Shown piece by piece: positions 41,301-48,000 of a stretch of 64,000 nt of DNA. The notes beneath the pieces are model-generated. The model did no database searches, was not told where the DNA came from, and saw only the letters and a list, made by a program, of their open reading frames with translations. Source of the DNA: Membranipora membranacea (taxonomy: Eukaryota > Bryozoa > Gymnolaemata > Cheilostomatida > Membraniporidae); contig OU612075.1 in assembly GCA_914767715.1 (NCBI GenBank), forward strand, positions 9,362,001 to 9,426,000, written 5' to 3'. Every line of letters starts with the position of its first letter. Within the stretch, counting starts at the first letter, position 1. The position numbers were made by a program, and so were the translations under genes.

Positions 41301-42948
41301 TGTCAATTAGACCACAAAATAAAAAAAATAAAAAATATAATACAATAGGATAAAAGACAAGGAACTATGGCTCCAAGATTCTGACTAATAACCTCTCTGT
41401 TTGACGTTCACTTTGACAATCTTGATCAACATTGTTCACTGAGATATGTCATAGTTTCATCATGCAGTAGATGGCAATGGCTGGCGAGCAAGACCTATGG
41501 TAAATTTCTTATTTTTTGAATAAACATGTAGCAGTGAGTAGCATATTTTGATTGTGAATCCCTCAGTATTTTGAAAGTGTGTCTATGTATTTTTTTACAG
41601 GAAAGTATGTAAGCCGATGCTCTGTGTGTGAGACACCTTCTAAGACTATAGCTGTACATAGTCAAAATACTACTATACCAGACTGTCCAGTAGGATGGAC
41701 CTCAATGAATATTGGTTACTCATTTGCTATGGTAAGGTTTATGCTTCAAAACCCTTATGCATTGCCGATCACTTGGACTACTTTGTCACTTAGCTCGGAT
41801 GATTATAGACTATATGATTTAAAATCTGGCAGAGAAATCTGTCCGATTAATTGGTCATGTAAATTTGCCCTAACAACCTTGTCTGAAAAAAACCTCTTAG
41901 ATAAACCAATCAACTCAACATAATTTTTCTTATTCATTCATCAAATACTATTTGCAAACATTGAAGCTAAAGGTAAATGTTCCCGCCGTCTATATATAAT
42001 ACCGAGTATAATATAATATGAAATTTATTTTACACCGATCAATGTAATAAACAAATAGGACCATGTGTTTAGAAAAATCAACAAAAAGAAACAATAAGAA
42101 GGCAGGTATTGATGTGTTTAGGTGTATTCATAAAAAAAGCTATTTCCGCAAAGAGCTTAAATATATATTATAATGAAACTTAATGCATATTATAAATATT
42201 ATAATTGCAGGCGTCCGGTGCTGGTGCTCAGGCAGCAGGACAGGACCTACAATCTCCAGGCTCATGTCTGCCCGAGTTCAGAGCTTCACCGTTTATAGAA
42301 TGTCACGGAAAAGGTGAGGAAAGAATAAAACACTTTTTTTATTGTATTTTGGAAACGGAGAGTCCACAGCTATTTAGAGAGTATTTTTACAGAGCTTATC
42401 AGCCAATCTGTACCAATTAATCCTTACCATCTTTGATATGAAGTGGCTGTCTTTACACCCTGATTGCTGGGAGGATATGTGTAGTGATTAGCGTGACATG
42501 GTCAGACATTTCTAGTAACAATGTTTTGCTACCTTTGGTGTCTGGCAATGATAACATTGAGGTATGGCATAAGAAGAGGTTCAAGTCAGCAATCAATTAT
42601 CATAGTTGTTAAGCCAACCCTTCACTGTCTGCTATGACCTGGAGCAGGGTGTCAAACCCATGGTTGGCTGCTTAGGAAGGAAACATGCTAGGATTAGCCA
42701 TATCTCTGACATCATCGATAAACTAATTATTTTTTATAATGTACATTGTTATATTATATATTATATTTCTTCGTGAATTTATTTCCACAGGACACTGTAA
42801 CTACTATGCAACAGGACTAGCGTTTTATATGAGCTCCATAGCGCCAAATCAACAGTTCCAAATGCCAATGAAGGTGACTAACAAACAAAGAACACTGAAA
42901 GAGAACATATCAAGATGTAATGTTTGTATGAGACAGTATTCTCGTTAA
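344..42948 (+). CDS. Collagen type IV alpha chain, 5' partial, about 40 exons
   Basis: Extracellular network-forming collagen of basement membranes. Exons as read: 344-406, 3056-3190, 4625-4669, 4982-5044, 6029-6109, 6592-6663, 7369-7440, 11608-11685, 12279-12363, 13170-13268, 25157-25327, 27225-27311, 27670-27810, 28209-28368, 28580-28734, 29119-29297, 29727-29919, 30475-30651, 31036-31140, 31454-31668, 31956-32097, 32382-32498, 32800-32970, 33279-33413, 33706-33918, 34299-34307 (9 bases), 34804-35027, 35292-35436, 35622-35633 (12 bases, doubtful), 36441-36602, 36856-37083, 38249-38391, 38605-38749, 39170-39328, 39501-39681, 40193-40305, 41027-41188, 41601-41731, 42211-42313, 42791-42948. 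They total 5229 bases, 1742 residues plus stop, with phase continuous at every junction. The order is a 7S cysteine cluster, an interrupted Gly-X-Y helix, then a 12-cysteine NC1 domain. Vertebrate chains are near 1670-1700 residues, so size fits. Helix interruptions occur in exons 6592, 11608, 12279, 28209, 28580, 29119, 29727 and 39170, as expected for type IV and unlike fibrillar collagens. NC1 resembles the alpha1-like rather than the alpha2-like class. The signal-peptide exon is outside the window. Confidence 0.96.
407..3055 (+). other. Collagen intron, 2.6 kb
   Basis: No exon, RNA gene or strong repeat recognised. Two partly similar stretches, near 1500-1620 and 1740-1830, share the motif of an AAGTGCGG run followed by a GTCAA and CAATCCATG/CGATCCATG pattern, so an old local duplication is likely. 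Confidence 0.5.
3056..7440 (+). other. Collagen IV exons 2-7, first Gly-X-Y segment, phase-0 introns
   Basis: Six short exons of 135, 45, 63, 81, 72 and 72 bases, each starting on an intact glycine codon (GGN) and ending on a complete codon. Introns between them hold a short hairpin at 3520-3595 (arms CTAGCCTTGTCA / TGACAAGGCTAG), one at 6806-6839 and nothing else that I can name. Confidence 0.85.
7441..11607 (+). other. Collagen intron, 4.2 kb
   Basis: No gene recognised on either strand. Open frames here (for example 7637-7888 minus, 9150-9335 plus) lack homology, splice logic and codon bias. The intron is bounded by phase-0 exons that join in frame, so no exon is required inside it. Confidence 0.55.
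12420..12603 (+). repeat. MITE-like element, family 1, copy A
   Basis: Inverted ends read GTATCTCTGATCG on the left and CGATCAGAGATATAC on the right, extended by an imperfect ATACTATTGC arm. Inside are GTACGAGTACCTAACATATA and GTCGTCACACCAA, shared with the copies at 31728-31896 and 60443-60614. No coding capacity. Non-autonomous DNA transposon is inferred from the inverted ends, the small size and the dispersal. Confidence 0.7.
12768..12845. repeat. Hairpin repeat, family 2, fragment
   Basis: Contains TTTGGTCCATTTGCCTGCAT and TTGCTTCCCCTCCACTGGT, matching the complete hairpin at 44402-44526 and the pieces at 20341-20424 and 21121-21186. Confidence 0.6.
14229..14394. repeat. 83-base tandem duplication
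   Basis: Two near-identical 83-base units, each starting TTTTGCTTGCAGCTTCAAAC and ending TTTTTACAATTAG. They differ at only a few bases, so the duplication is recent. Confidence 0.85.
14884..15195. repeat. 158-base tandem duplication beside gene A
   Basis: Two units of 158 bases beginning TTATTGGATGCTGG. On the minus strand each unit contains a frame reading VDVDLS followed by ATSVDVIFP, close to the [10 protein letters not shown] repeat of the gene at 15224-15660, so the unit derives from that gene's 3' end. Confidence 0.8.
15224..15660 (-). CDS. Gene A: small Met-Gly protein with ten-residue acidic/basic repeats
   Basis: Two exons on the minus strand: 15645-15660 (16 bases) and 15224-15498, with a 146-base intron bounded by GTAAGT and a TTGTAG acceptor. 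Product 96 residues. It starts MGTISTKQSTRY; Gly2 with Thr6 and Lys7 fits the N-myristoyltransferase consensus, suggesting a membrane-anchored cytosolic protein. A Pro/Ser stretch follows, then about four tandem copies of [10 protein letters not shown] (30-base DNA period, 15237-15355), ending at the stop. Past the stop, in another frame, the repeat pattern carries on, so the original tail may have been longer. It has no clear Gly/Tyr region, unlike genes B-D, but shares start, exon form, strand and location with them. Function unknown. Confidence 0.7.
15661..16904. other. Between genes A and B, collagen host intron
   Basis: Holds a small hairpin at 15958-15988 (AGTAAGGATA / TATCCTTACT) and otherwise no gene or repeat that I recognise. 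Promoter of gene A should lie just right of 15660. Confidence 0.5.
16905..17313 (-). CDS. Gene B: Met-Gly, lysine-rich, Gly/Ser/Tyr/Cys-rich protein
   Basis: Minus strand, exons 17298-17313 (16 bases) and 16905-17125. The intron runs from GTAAGT to TTCCAG. Product 78 residues. N-terminus [15 protein letters not shown] fits N-myristoylation (Gly2, Ser6, Lys7) followed by a polybasic patch, the usual two-part plasma-membrane signal. The rest is low complexity: GGY and SSS repeats, then a Gly-rich tail with three cysteines ending Gly-Cys-Asp. Exon 1 is identical in protein to that of gene C, and sequence upstream of the start (near 17400-17480) also matches that upstream of C, so B and C arose by duplication of a unit that included the promoter. 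Function unknown. Confidence 0.78.
17888..18144. mobile_element. MITE with about 65-base terminal inverted repeats
   Basis: The left end GGTAAATTCG and right end CGAATTTACC are flanked by TA on both sides. The arms continue as near-perfect inverted repeats through TATCTATATTAAATAATCAT and CATTTTCATGGGGA to about 17967 and back from about 18068. The 100-base centre has no coding capacity. The TA flanks suggest a Tc1/mariner- or PIF-type element mobilised in trans; that class is inferred. Confidence 0.85.
18615..18638. repeat. 24-base perfect palindrome
   Basis: Arm AGAGTAAGGATA followed by its exact reverse complement. Close relatives at 15958-15988 and 6806-6839 share the AAGGATATATCCTT core. 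Confidence 0.85.
19862..20484 (-). CDS. Gene C: paralogue of gene B
   Basis: Minus strand, exons 20469-20484 (16 bases) and 19862-20130, GTAAGT donor and TTGCAG acceptor. Product 94 residues, starting [17 protein letters not shown]: the N-myristoylation consensus with Ser6 and a polybasic run. The middle reads as Gly/Ser/Tyr repeats ([27 protein letters not shown]), resembling the [G/S]Y[G/S] low-complexity regions of FUS-like proteins. The tail adds a second Gly/Asp/Cys block absent from B and ends Cys-Gly-Cys-Asp. Exon 2 length differs from B only by such repeat blocks. Function unknown; membrane tethering is inferred. Confidence 0.8.
20341..20424. repeat. Hairpin repeat, family 2, copy
   Basis: Shares GTGTGCCTGCAT, CCCCTTCCACTGGTCACGC and TTGGATCAAACTTGG with the family seen whole at 44402-44526. 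It lies in the promoter side of gene C. Confidence 0.6.
21121..21186. repeat. Hairpin repeat, family 2, fragment
   Basis: Half element with TTTGGTCCAGTTTGCCTG and TTCGGAGTTGCTTCCCC. Confidence 0.6.
21288..21300 (-). promoter_or_regulatory. Possible polyadenylation signal of gene D
   Basis: AATAAA on the minus strand, about 340 bases past the stop of gene D. Chosen by position only. Confidence 0.35.
21634..23855 (-). CDS. Gene D: Met-Gly protein with polybasic, acidic and Gly-rich blocks
   Basis: Minus strand, three exons: 23834-23855 (22 bases), 23489-23563 and 21634-22055, all with GT/AG ends and joining in frame. Product 172 residues. It starts MGNLLSA (Gly2, Ser6: N-myristoylation consensus), then a strongly basic block with EKRKKKKK, then a sudden acidic run of nine aspartates around one tyrosine, then a Thr/Ala/Asp-rich middle, and finally a Gly/Ser/Tyr tail with long glycine runs ending Ser-Tyr-Asp-Asp. 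Same logic as B and C (anchor, basic patch, Gly/Tyr tail), with an extra basic exon and an acidic insert. The nearest known architecture is MARCKS-like (myristoyl plus basic effector), but no sequence match is claimed. A CTGT run lies just upstream of the start. Confidence 0.7.
22056..23488 (-). other. Intron 2 of gene D
   Basis: No gene or repeat recognised; the frame at 22547-22780 minus looks like chance. A short stretch near 22990-23060 is less AT-rich than its surroundings. Confidence 0.45.
23861..23880. repeat. (CTGT)n simple repeat
   Basis: Five CTGT units directly upstream of the start codon of gene D, so in its 5' leader or promoter. Confidence 0.85.
23881..25156. other. Right end of the collagen host intron
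   Basis: Presumed promoter side of gene D, then the collagen acceptor at 25154-25156. No other feature recognised. Confidence 0.45.
25850..25925 (-). repeat. tRNA-derived SINE piece
   Basis: On the minus strand it reads GCTTTAGCGGCCCAGTGTGT then TCTGAGCGGTGG (A-box like), and later a degenerate B box near GCTCAAATTCTGG. Its acceptor-like start matches the element at 26677-26830. Confidence 0.5.
26055..26105 (-). repeat. tRNA-derived SINE piece with good B box
   Basis: Minus strand contains GAGTTCAAATCCCGG, close to the tRNA B-box/T-arm consensus. The A-box half is not present. Confidence 0.5.
26108..26550. repeat. AT minisatellite
   Basis: About 440 bases of near-pure A/T built from variants of TATAATTGTATATAATA. 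Frames here are artefacts. Confidence 0.9.
26677..26830 (-). repeat. tRNA-derived SINE with duplicated 3' half
   Basis: Minus strand: GGATGGCCGAGTGGC (A box of a Leu/Ser-type tRNA) and GGTTCAATTTCCGG (B box), 38 or so bases apart. The B-box half together with the following GGGACCAAAAAAAGAGCAGG tail is present twice, at 26677-26728 and 26729-26780, a 52-base tandem repeat. Confidence 0.7.
27350..27475. repeat. Degenerate GATGTT hexamer array
   Basis: Repeats of GTTGATGTT / GTGGATGTTTA. It yields chance open frames of alternating Asp-Val, not a gene. Confidence 0.85.
27919..27966. repeat. (TA)n microsatellite
   Basis: Run of TA in the collagen intron right of exon 27670-27810. Confidence 0.85.
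29325..29396. repeat. (TTGA)n microsatellite
   Basis: About a dozen TTGA units with a few variants, in the intron right of exon 29119-29297. Confidence 0.9.
31728..31896 (-). repeat. MITE-like element, family 1, copy B (inverted)
   Basis: Begins ATACTATTGCATGTTTATCT and ends ATCAGAGATACACATGATAA. The interior TTAGGTACTCGTACTAAATT is the reverse complement of the interior of copies A and C. Confidence 0.7.
34299..34307 (+). CDS. 9-base collagen microexon encoding one Gly-Pro-Arg triplet
   Basis: GTCCAAGAG between TTGCTCTAG and GTAAGGAA. The flanking exons end with a lone G (33918) and start with GA (34804). Inserting these nine bases keeps phase 1 and adds exactly one Gly-Pro-Arg triplet to the repeat. 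Without it the frame is also kept, so it could be skipped in some transcripts. Confidence 0.6.
35186..35236. repeat. (GTAATGCAAT)n short tandem repeat
   Basis: Four to five copies of a ten-base unit, ending in variants, within the intron before exon 35292-35436. Confidence 0.9.
35622..35633 (+). CDS. Possible 12-base collagen microexon (Gly-Gly-Arg-Arg)
   Basis: GTGGACGCAGAG between an AAAG acceptor and a GTAAGA donor, fitting phase 1 on both sides. It would add four residues, not three, giving a one-residue slip in the Gly-X-Y register. The acceptor is weak (TTTAAAG). Less certain than the 9-base one. Confidence 0.35.
37551..37610. repeat. Hairpin repeat, family 3, copy
   Basis: GTGGCATTCCGTTAACAACC pairs with GGTTGATTATGGAATGCCAC. 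Followed by the shared tail CGGCAGAGTTTGAGC. Relatives at 57402-57446, 60062-60132 and 60741-60800. Confidence 0.75.
37799..37828. repeat. 30-base perfect palindrome
   Basis: Arm GAATAAATGGTACTA directly followed by its exact reverse complement. Confidence 0.9.
39700..39782. repeat. Dispersed repeat, family 4, copy
   Basis: Shares a CACCCAACA..CCAATCAGATC..AACACATTAGCTAA pattern with 47818-47890 and 50040-50118. Its origin is not clear. Confidence 0.5.
40193..42948 (+). CDS. Collagen IV NC1 domain, five exons
   Basis: Exons 40193-40305, 41027-41188, 41601-41731, 42211-42313 and 42791-42948 with stop TAA at 42946-42948. The domain begins at Val-His-Ser-Gln across the 39681/40193 junction. 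It is made of two C4 subdomains, each with six cysteines in the family order (QC, GSC, FC, RC, SRC-x-VC; then DC, GSC, IEC, HC, SRC-x-VC). Clear signatures: [57 protein letters not shown]1 drives chain selection, trimerisation and head-to-head joining of protomers. By ungapped comparison with recalled human alpha1, Met93 and Lys211 of the sulfilimine bond both appear to be kept. Confidence 0.95.
40306..41026 (+). other. NC1 intron
   Basis: Near 40580-40605 it shares GCAGCAAGCTGCCAGAAACT with a stretch near 18835-18860 (opposite strand). Nothing else named. Confidence 0.4.
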
Positions 42949-43284
42949 ACCATGACAAGAAAAAAAACTGTGTTATATTTACATGATGCAACTTACTGGT
43001 GAAAGAACTGATAGTTTTATCAAAGAGAAATGAAATTATGTGAGCGGATGATCTTGTTTTGAACTTTGAACTTTGGAGGGGTCAGAGTTTATGTAAGAAT
43101 CTTGAAGTAAGTTGCGTTATTGGTTATAAGCTTTTCATAGGTTTTAATTATATGTGTGTCTGTGTGCACACAATACTGCTGATCGAAATTAGTATATTGC
43201 TTTCCAAGATTGCATTTTTACTTAACTTTCAAAATTTGGTTTATTGAAAATTAGTTATCACCGGAACCTAAAATGTTGTACTGC

Positions 43285-43290
43285 AATAAA
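43285..43290 (+). promoter_or_regulatory. Collagen polyadenylation signal
   Basis: First AATAAA after the collagen stop, 337 bases downstream, in an AT-rich 3' region. Confidence 0.6.
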
Positions 43291-45062
43291 AATCTGATGA
43301 CAGCCTTAAAAAATTACAGAATCACATTTTTATTGTAAATATTTTTATACACTATTGTAATCACTGTTTTCTAAATTGACCGTAGAGATATTATTGTATT
43401 TTGAAAATGGAGAAACTGTAGCTATTTAGGGAGTCTTTTAGTATGACCCTCGTCGCAGGTTGTATTTTGGGGGTTTATTATTCCGGCATATTGGTTTTCT
43501 TAAATTTTTTTCATAATAAAACTGCCTACGGCTCAATGAAATAGCCATTCTTTCCTTTGTTTTATCTGGAAATTGGAAAATTTTGGGTGGGGCTTCCCAG
43601 AGGATCTGGAGTTTTGGCCGCTGAATCATCCACTGTACTCACCTTCTTCAAGCTAGACCCATTGATATATACTGAAATTGAAGAATTAATCTGACCCTCA
43701 ACAAGCACATGGCAATTTATGTGTGGTTAAAGGAATGCATTTCTTCTATTTGATTGATCCTGTTGTTCGGTATGGTATGCTACAGCCGGCCACTAGTAAA
43801 ACTTTTATCAAATAGTGGAGTATCAAGCTTATAGCTCTATATGCGTTATAATTGCTTGTCAAAGAAAGCCAGCCAATTGCTATAAAAAGCTAAAGGAATA
43901 CTCATCAAAATGTCATTATTAAATGATGTAGCAGTTAGCTAACGACTGCGCAGTCCACTTTGAGGGTAAGACAGAGAAACATACTATTCTACTTTTAATT
44001 GTGGTCTTGACGCAATCAGCTGACCTGAAGGAAAAGGAACCCCCGAATCTCTTATCATATAACAAGAATCTGTATACTGACTTCTGCCGAAACCTACTAA
44101 TGAACTTAAACTCAGGATTATATAATGTTAAATTCATTGCCATACATCAGCTGCAATTACTAAGTAGAAGTAGAAAATGAAGAAGATGCAACGGATGAAC
44201 TGCTCCACCTCACTCAACTGTCATGTCAACACATATTCTCTGCTCTCCTCCGTAAGTCAGCACTAAAATAGAATTTGTTTCACACAACAATTGTAGTGCA
44301 GCACAGTGTAACGGTCATCTATTCTCTCCGTTTTCCTACTTCCTGCAGTAATGACCCATCTCTTTCATCAGAGCCCCTTTGCTGTTCAGATTAGGCTTAG
44401 TTTTGATCCATCTGCCTGCGTTCGGAGTTGCCCCCCTACACTGGTCATGCTGCAGGCCCTGCCACTGGTCCTACAGCGTAACCAGTGGAGGGGGAGGCAA
44501 CTCCAAATGCAGGCAAATGGATCAAACTAGTCTGTCAATTTTTTTAATGCAACCAACAGCACAACAACAACAACCAACAGCCTGCGAAAAGGGATGTTAA
44601 ATACTTATCAACAGACAATTTAAAGGAAAGCTGAGCCTTCTGTTACCAGCAAAGTCACCCTATTCCTGACAGTTAAACTTAGTTTGGAGCAAATTTCTAG
44701 ATTAGTGCTGTTTCTTTATTTCATAATATATTTATTGGGAAGCAGATCTTTGAAGAAAGCCTGTGATATGACACTTCAGATAGGTAACATAAGTGTGATA
44801 CAAAAATAAACGTAAAAAAACTCTCCACTTATTTCATCCTTCGCCCTGTTTCGCACAAACAAGAGCACTTCTCCCACAAATAATTTTCTGTTGATGTTCG
44901 TTGTGCATATTTATGAAAATGGTATACTTCCGAGTAAGACTTCATAATGATTATAAAAATAATAATTTAGAGCGCATAAAATATGCTGCGTTGTGACTGA
45001 AATTGTACCAGTGGATGGATCCAGTAATGAGATACGCTTACACTCCCATTGAATTGAAATGT
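43291..45062. other. Convergent intergenic region, collagen IV and ELMOD2
   Basis: Contains 3' flanks of both genes, the complete hairpin at 44402-44526 and minus-strand AATAAA motifs at 44715-44720 and 44731-44736, suitable as the ELMOD2 polyadenylation signals about 330-350 bases past its stop. No gene recognised. Confidence 0.6.
44402..44526. mobile_element. Hairpin repeat, family 2, complete copy
   Basis: Arms of about 50 bases: left TTTGATCCATCTGCCTGCGT then TCGGAGTTGCCCCCCTACAC, right GGCAACTCCAAATGCAGGCA then AATGGATCAAA. A 25-base centre has TGCAGGCCCTGCC. A foldback MITE is likely. Partial copies at 12768, 20341 and 21121. Confidence 0.75.
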
Positions 45063-48000
45063 TCAGCATTCCTGCACGACTAGATTACTTTTCTCAGAGG
45101 TCAGACACAGCTTGACATTAGGCTTACATAACTCAGCAGTTAGTTGCTCTTCATATTTCTTTCTTATTTCGTTGAATTGCATAATGTTTGGTTTTTCGCT
45201 CATCCACAGCTTGTCAAAGTCAATAAGGATGTAACCTACAAAACAAAAGAGATATCAGTGTAGTAAGTAGACGCTGTTGAGTCATTTTGGGTTTGAAGTT
45301 CAGAATCATCTTCTCTTACATAATTAGGAGACATAACTCCAGAAAACTGATTAGATGCAAGTAATAGAATGATTAATTATGGCCATACTCGACAACAGGG
45401 AGGGTTTGAAATGTTGAAATGTACAAGGAAAAAGCATAAAAACACCCAGCACTGTACACACTCCCCAGCACAGAGCAGGTTTTTGACAAGAAAAGGAAAT
45501 CAGTACTGTTATTGGTATTCAAGGCTTCCAGTCCAAAATATGCAAACAATCTCATAGCTATTTAGCTTAGCAATTCTTTCTTATTCTTTGCTGTTAGGAG
45601 ATGGTACAAGAAGGTTACTGTTACTCACAATAAAGCTCGTGAAAGTCTGTCATCGTAGGGAACTTCTTATCCAGATTATAGAAATGTGACTTCAGAGCTC
45701 CATTTTTGAAAAATCTAATGCACAGCTCCGTCATATTTATACCAACGATGGCAAACGAATACCTAAAACACATAAAGATATATAAATATGGTTATTGGTA
45801 ATAATACTTATATGTATTTTAACCTGCGGATTAAATATTTTATGTCGGTCACAAACATATTGTACTCATGAATATCGAGAACTAAATCAACCGACTCTAA
45901 CAGCACAGATCAAATTTGGTCCACGTAGCCTGACTGTTATGATTCAAAATTATACATGAGTACTCACCCATATTTAGGATGGTTGGAATGTAGTAAAGTT
46001 TGTCGAGCTATCTCGTTGTGTTGCGTGCTAAAATACCTACAAACACACAGACAGACAGTGAAGCAACATTAGTTTAGTACTTCAGGACATACAATTCGGG
46101 TTGGATGAAACAAAATCAGAATTAAAAGACAAGCACACCCTGTAGGCTCCCTCCCCAGCATGAAGAGTGTTAAACCTGTCAATGTAAATAGAAATAAGAA
46201 AAAAAAATGTTGCATTTAAAATTTATATCCTCTAAATTAAATTGAGGTGACAGTGTGTAATGATACTTTACTACCTTATAGTTGGAGTATCATGACATGA
46301 AAATATGATCATTCATGGATTTAATCATACACTGTAATAACAACTAACAGAACCAAGGAGTTACAGACATAGAATTAATAATATATATAATAATGTTATT
46401 ATTTAGTCTATGGTAAGAAACAACATTCATATAGCCTCATTTCCACATTAAAATTTATCATCAGGAGATACTGTGGTACACTGCAATATACTATGAAATG
46501 AAAGAGACTGAGGCTATTTATGTTGCATCTCCTTGTCTCTAACTCAATTAAGTGTGTTATTTACGCATACCTGAGATTTTCAAAGCCTAGCAGGCCCATA
46601 CCCCTGAAGTCCGTAGCTGGATCCGCCCCTTGGAAGCCGATATCACCCCATTGTCTGGTGAACCTTTGTTCTAATGGCTCATCGGGCTTCAAGACCTTCC
46701 ACAGCTGAAAGAAAGACCAAGTATTATACCAAGGAAGTAAGAGAAGGCAATGCAACATGAACACAACATGATAATTACTTGATGTCTAAACAAATTACTG
46801 TGCTACAGACAAGTCAACACTACATATTGCCAATCAATGAAGCCAAAATTCAGACGCCGATCAAACTATCGGATGAACACAACATGATAAGACGACTCAG
46901 GCAACAGACGAGGAAGTTTATCGTACATGATTTCTGCGACATCGTCAGTATCTTATAATTTACAATGAGATATGACACAGCATACATCGCTGAATTTAGA
47001 AAGTTCAACTTTAATTCACACTCATGTAAAGCCAGCTAGGCAATATTTGCAAGAAAATCAACAAATTGAGTGCCAAGCTCAACCGATGATACCCTGGAGG
47101 ATTTAATATTAGCTCGAGTTGGCTTAGCTAGTTTATGGGTGGCCTGATGTTAGCCTGCTCTAATTTTAGCTAGCCGAGTTGGGAGTTTTTATGAAGTATG
47201 AAGGTCATGTAAATGTTAGCTAGCTACAAATTTTTTGCTAGTTCAGGCCTGTATGTAAAGGCGAACCTCTCCCCTTCCCAAAACTTTACTCCTCTAGGGC
47301 AGTTTATACTATTTAAGTGGTTGCGAAGGAATCAGGTTTTTGGTATCATTCGGGAGTTCTCAGTCTAATTTAGGAAACCTGATACCTTCACAAGCACTTT
47401 AAATAAGAGACTATAAACAAGCTTACATCAAGTAGCTGGTTGACATGCTTGCCCTCCTCATATTTTTCAGTTCTGAGAAGCTCAATCTCATCCGTTAGTT
47501 GAGAGTAGCCAGTCATCCTCTCCATGCATTCTGTGAAGCGTGGTCTGAATCTGTAAATACAAAATATTAGTAAACAATAATATATAAAAATGTATCGTTG
47601 TATACATAAAATATTGTATACAAAAGAAGTAAACAATAATATATATGACTATTGTTATTTACATAAAAGAGAATATAAGAAAGAAGCCATGAAATTGGCC
47701 CTGATTGGCTGAAAAGAGCCAATTCCAGGTCAGAAGGTACTTTCCTGAAAGTACTTATTGATATTATAGTGAATATGGAAGTAAGTCAGGGTCCGTATCA
47801 GTTTCAATAGGTAATTTTAGAGTGACCTGGCTTTGGATCTCTTTCCCACCCAACATCCAATCTGATCAGAGTCAACACATTGGCTAATACACAAAACCAA
47901 CATGAAAAAAATATATAAAAAAGAAAAAACCAGCATTGATTTCTGATTGCAAAGCAAGCCTTTACACAGATAACATTGTGGGGGACAGGGTTCGTAGTCA

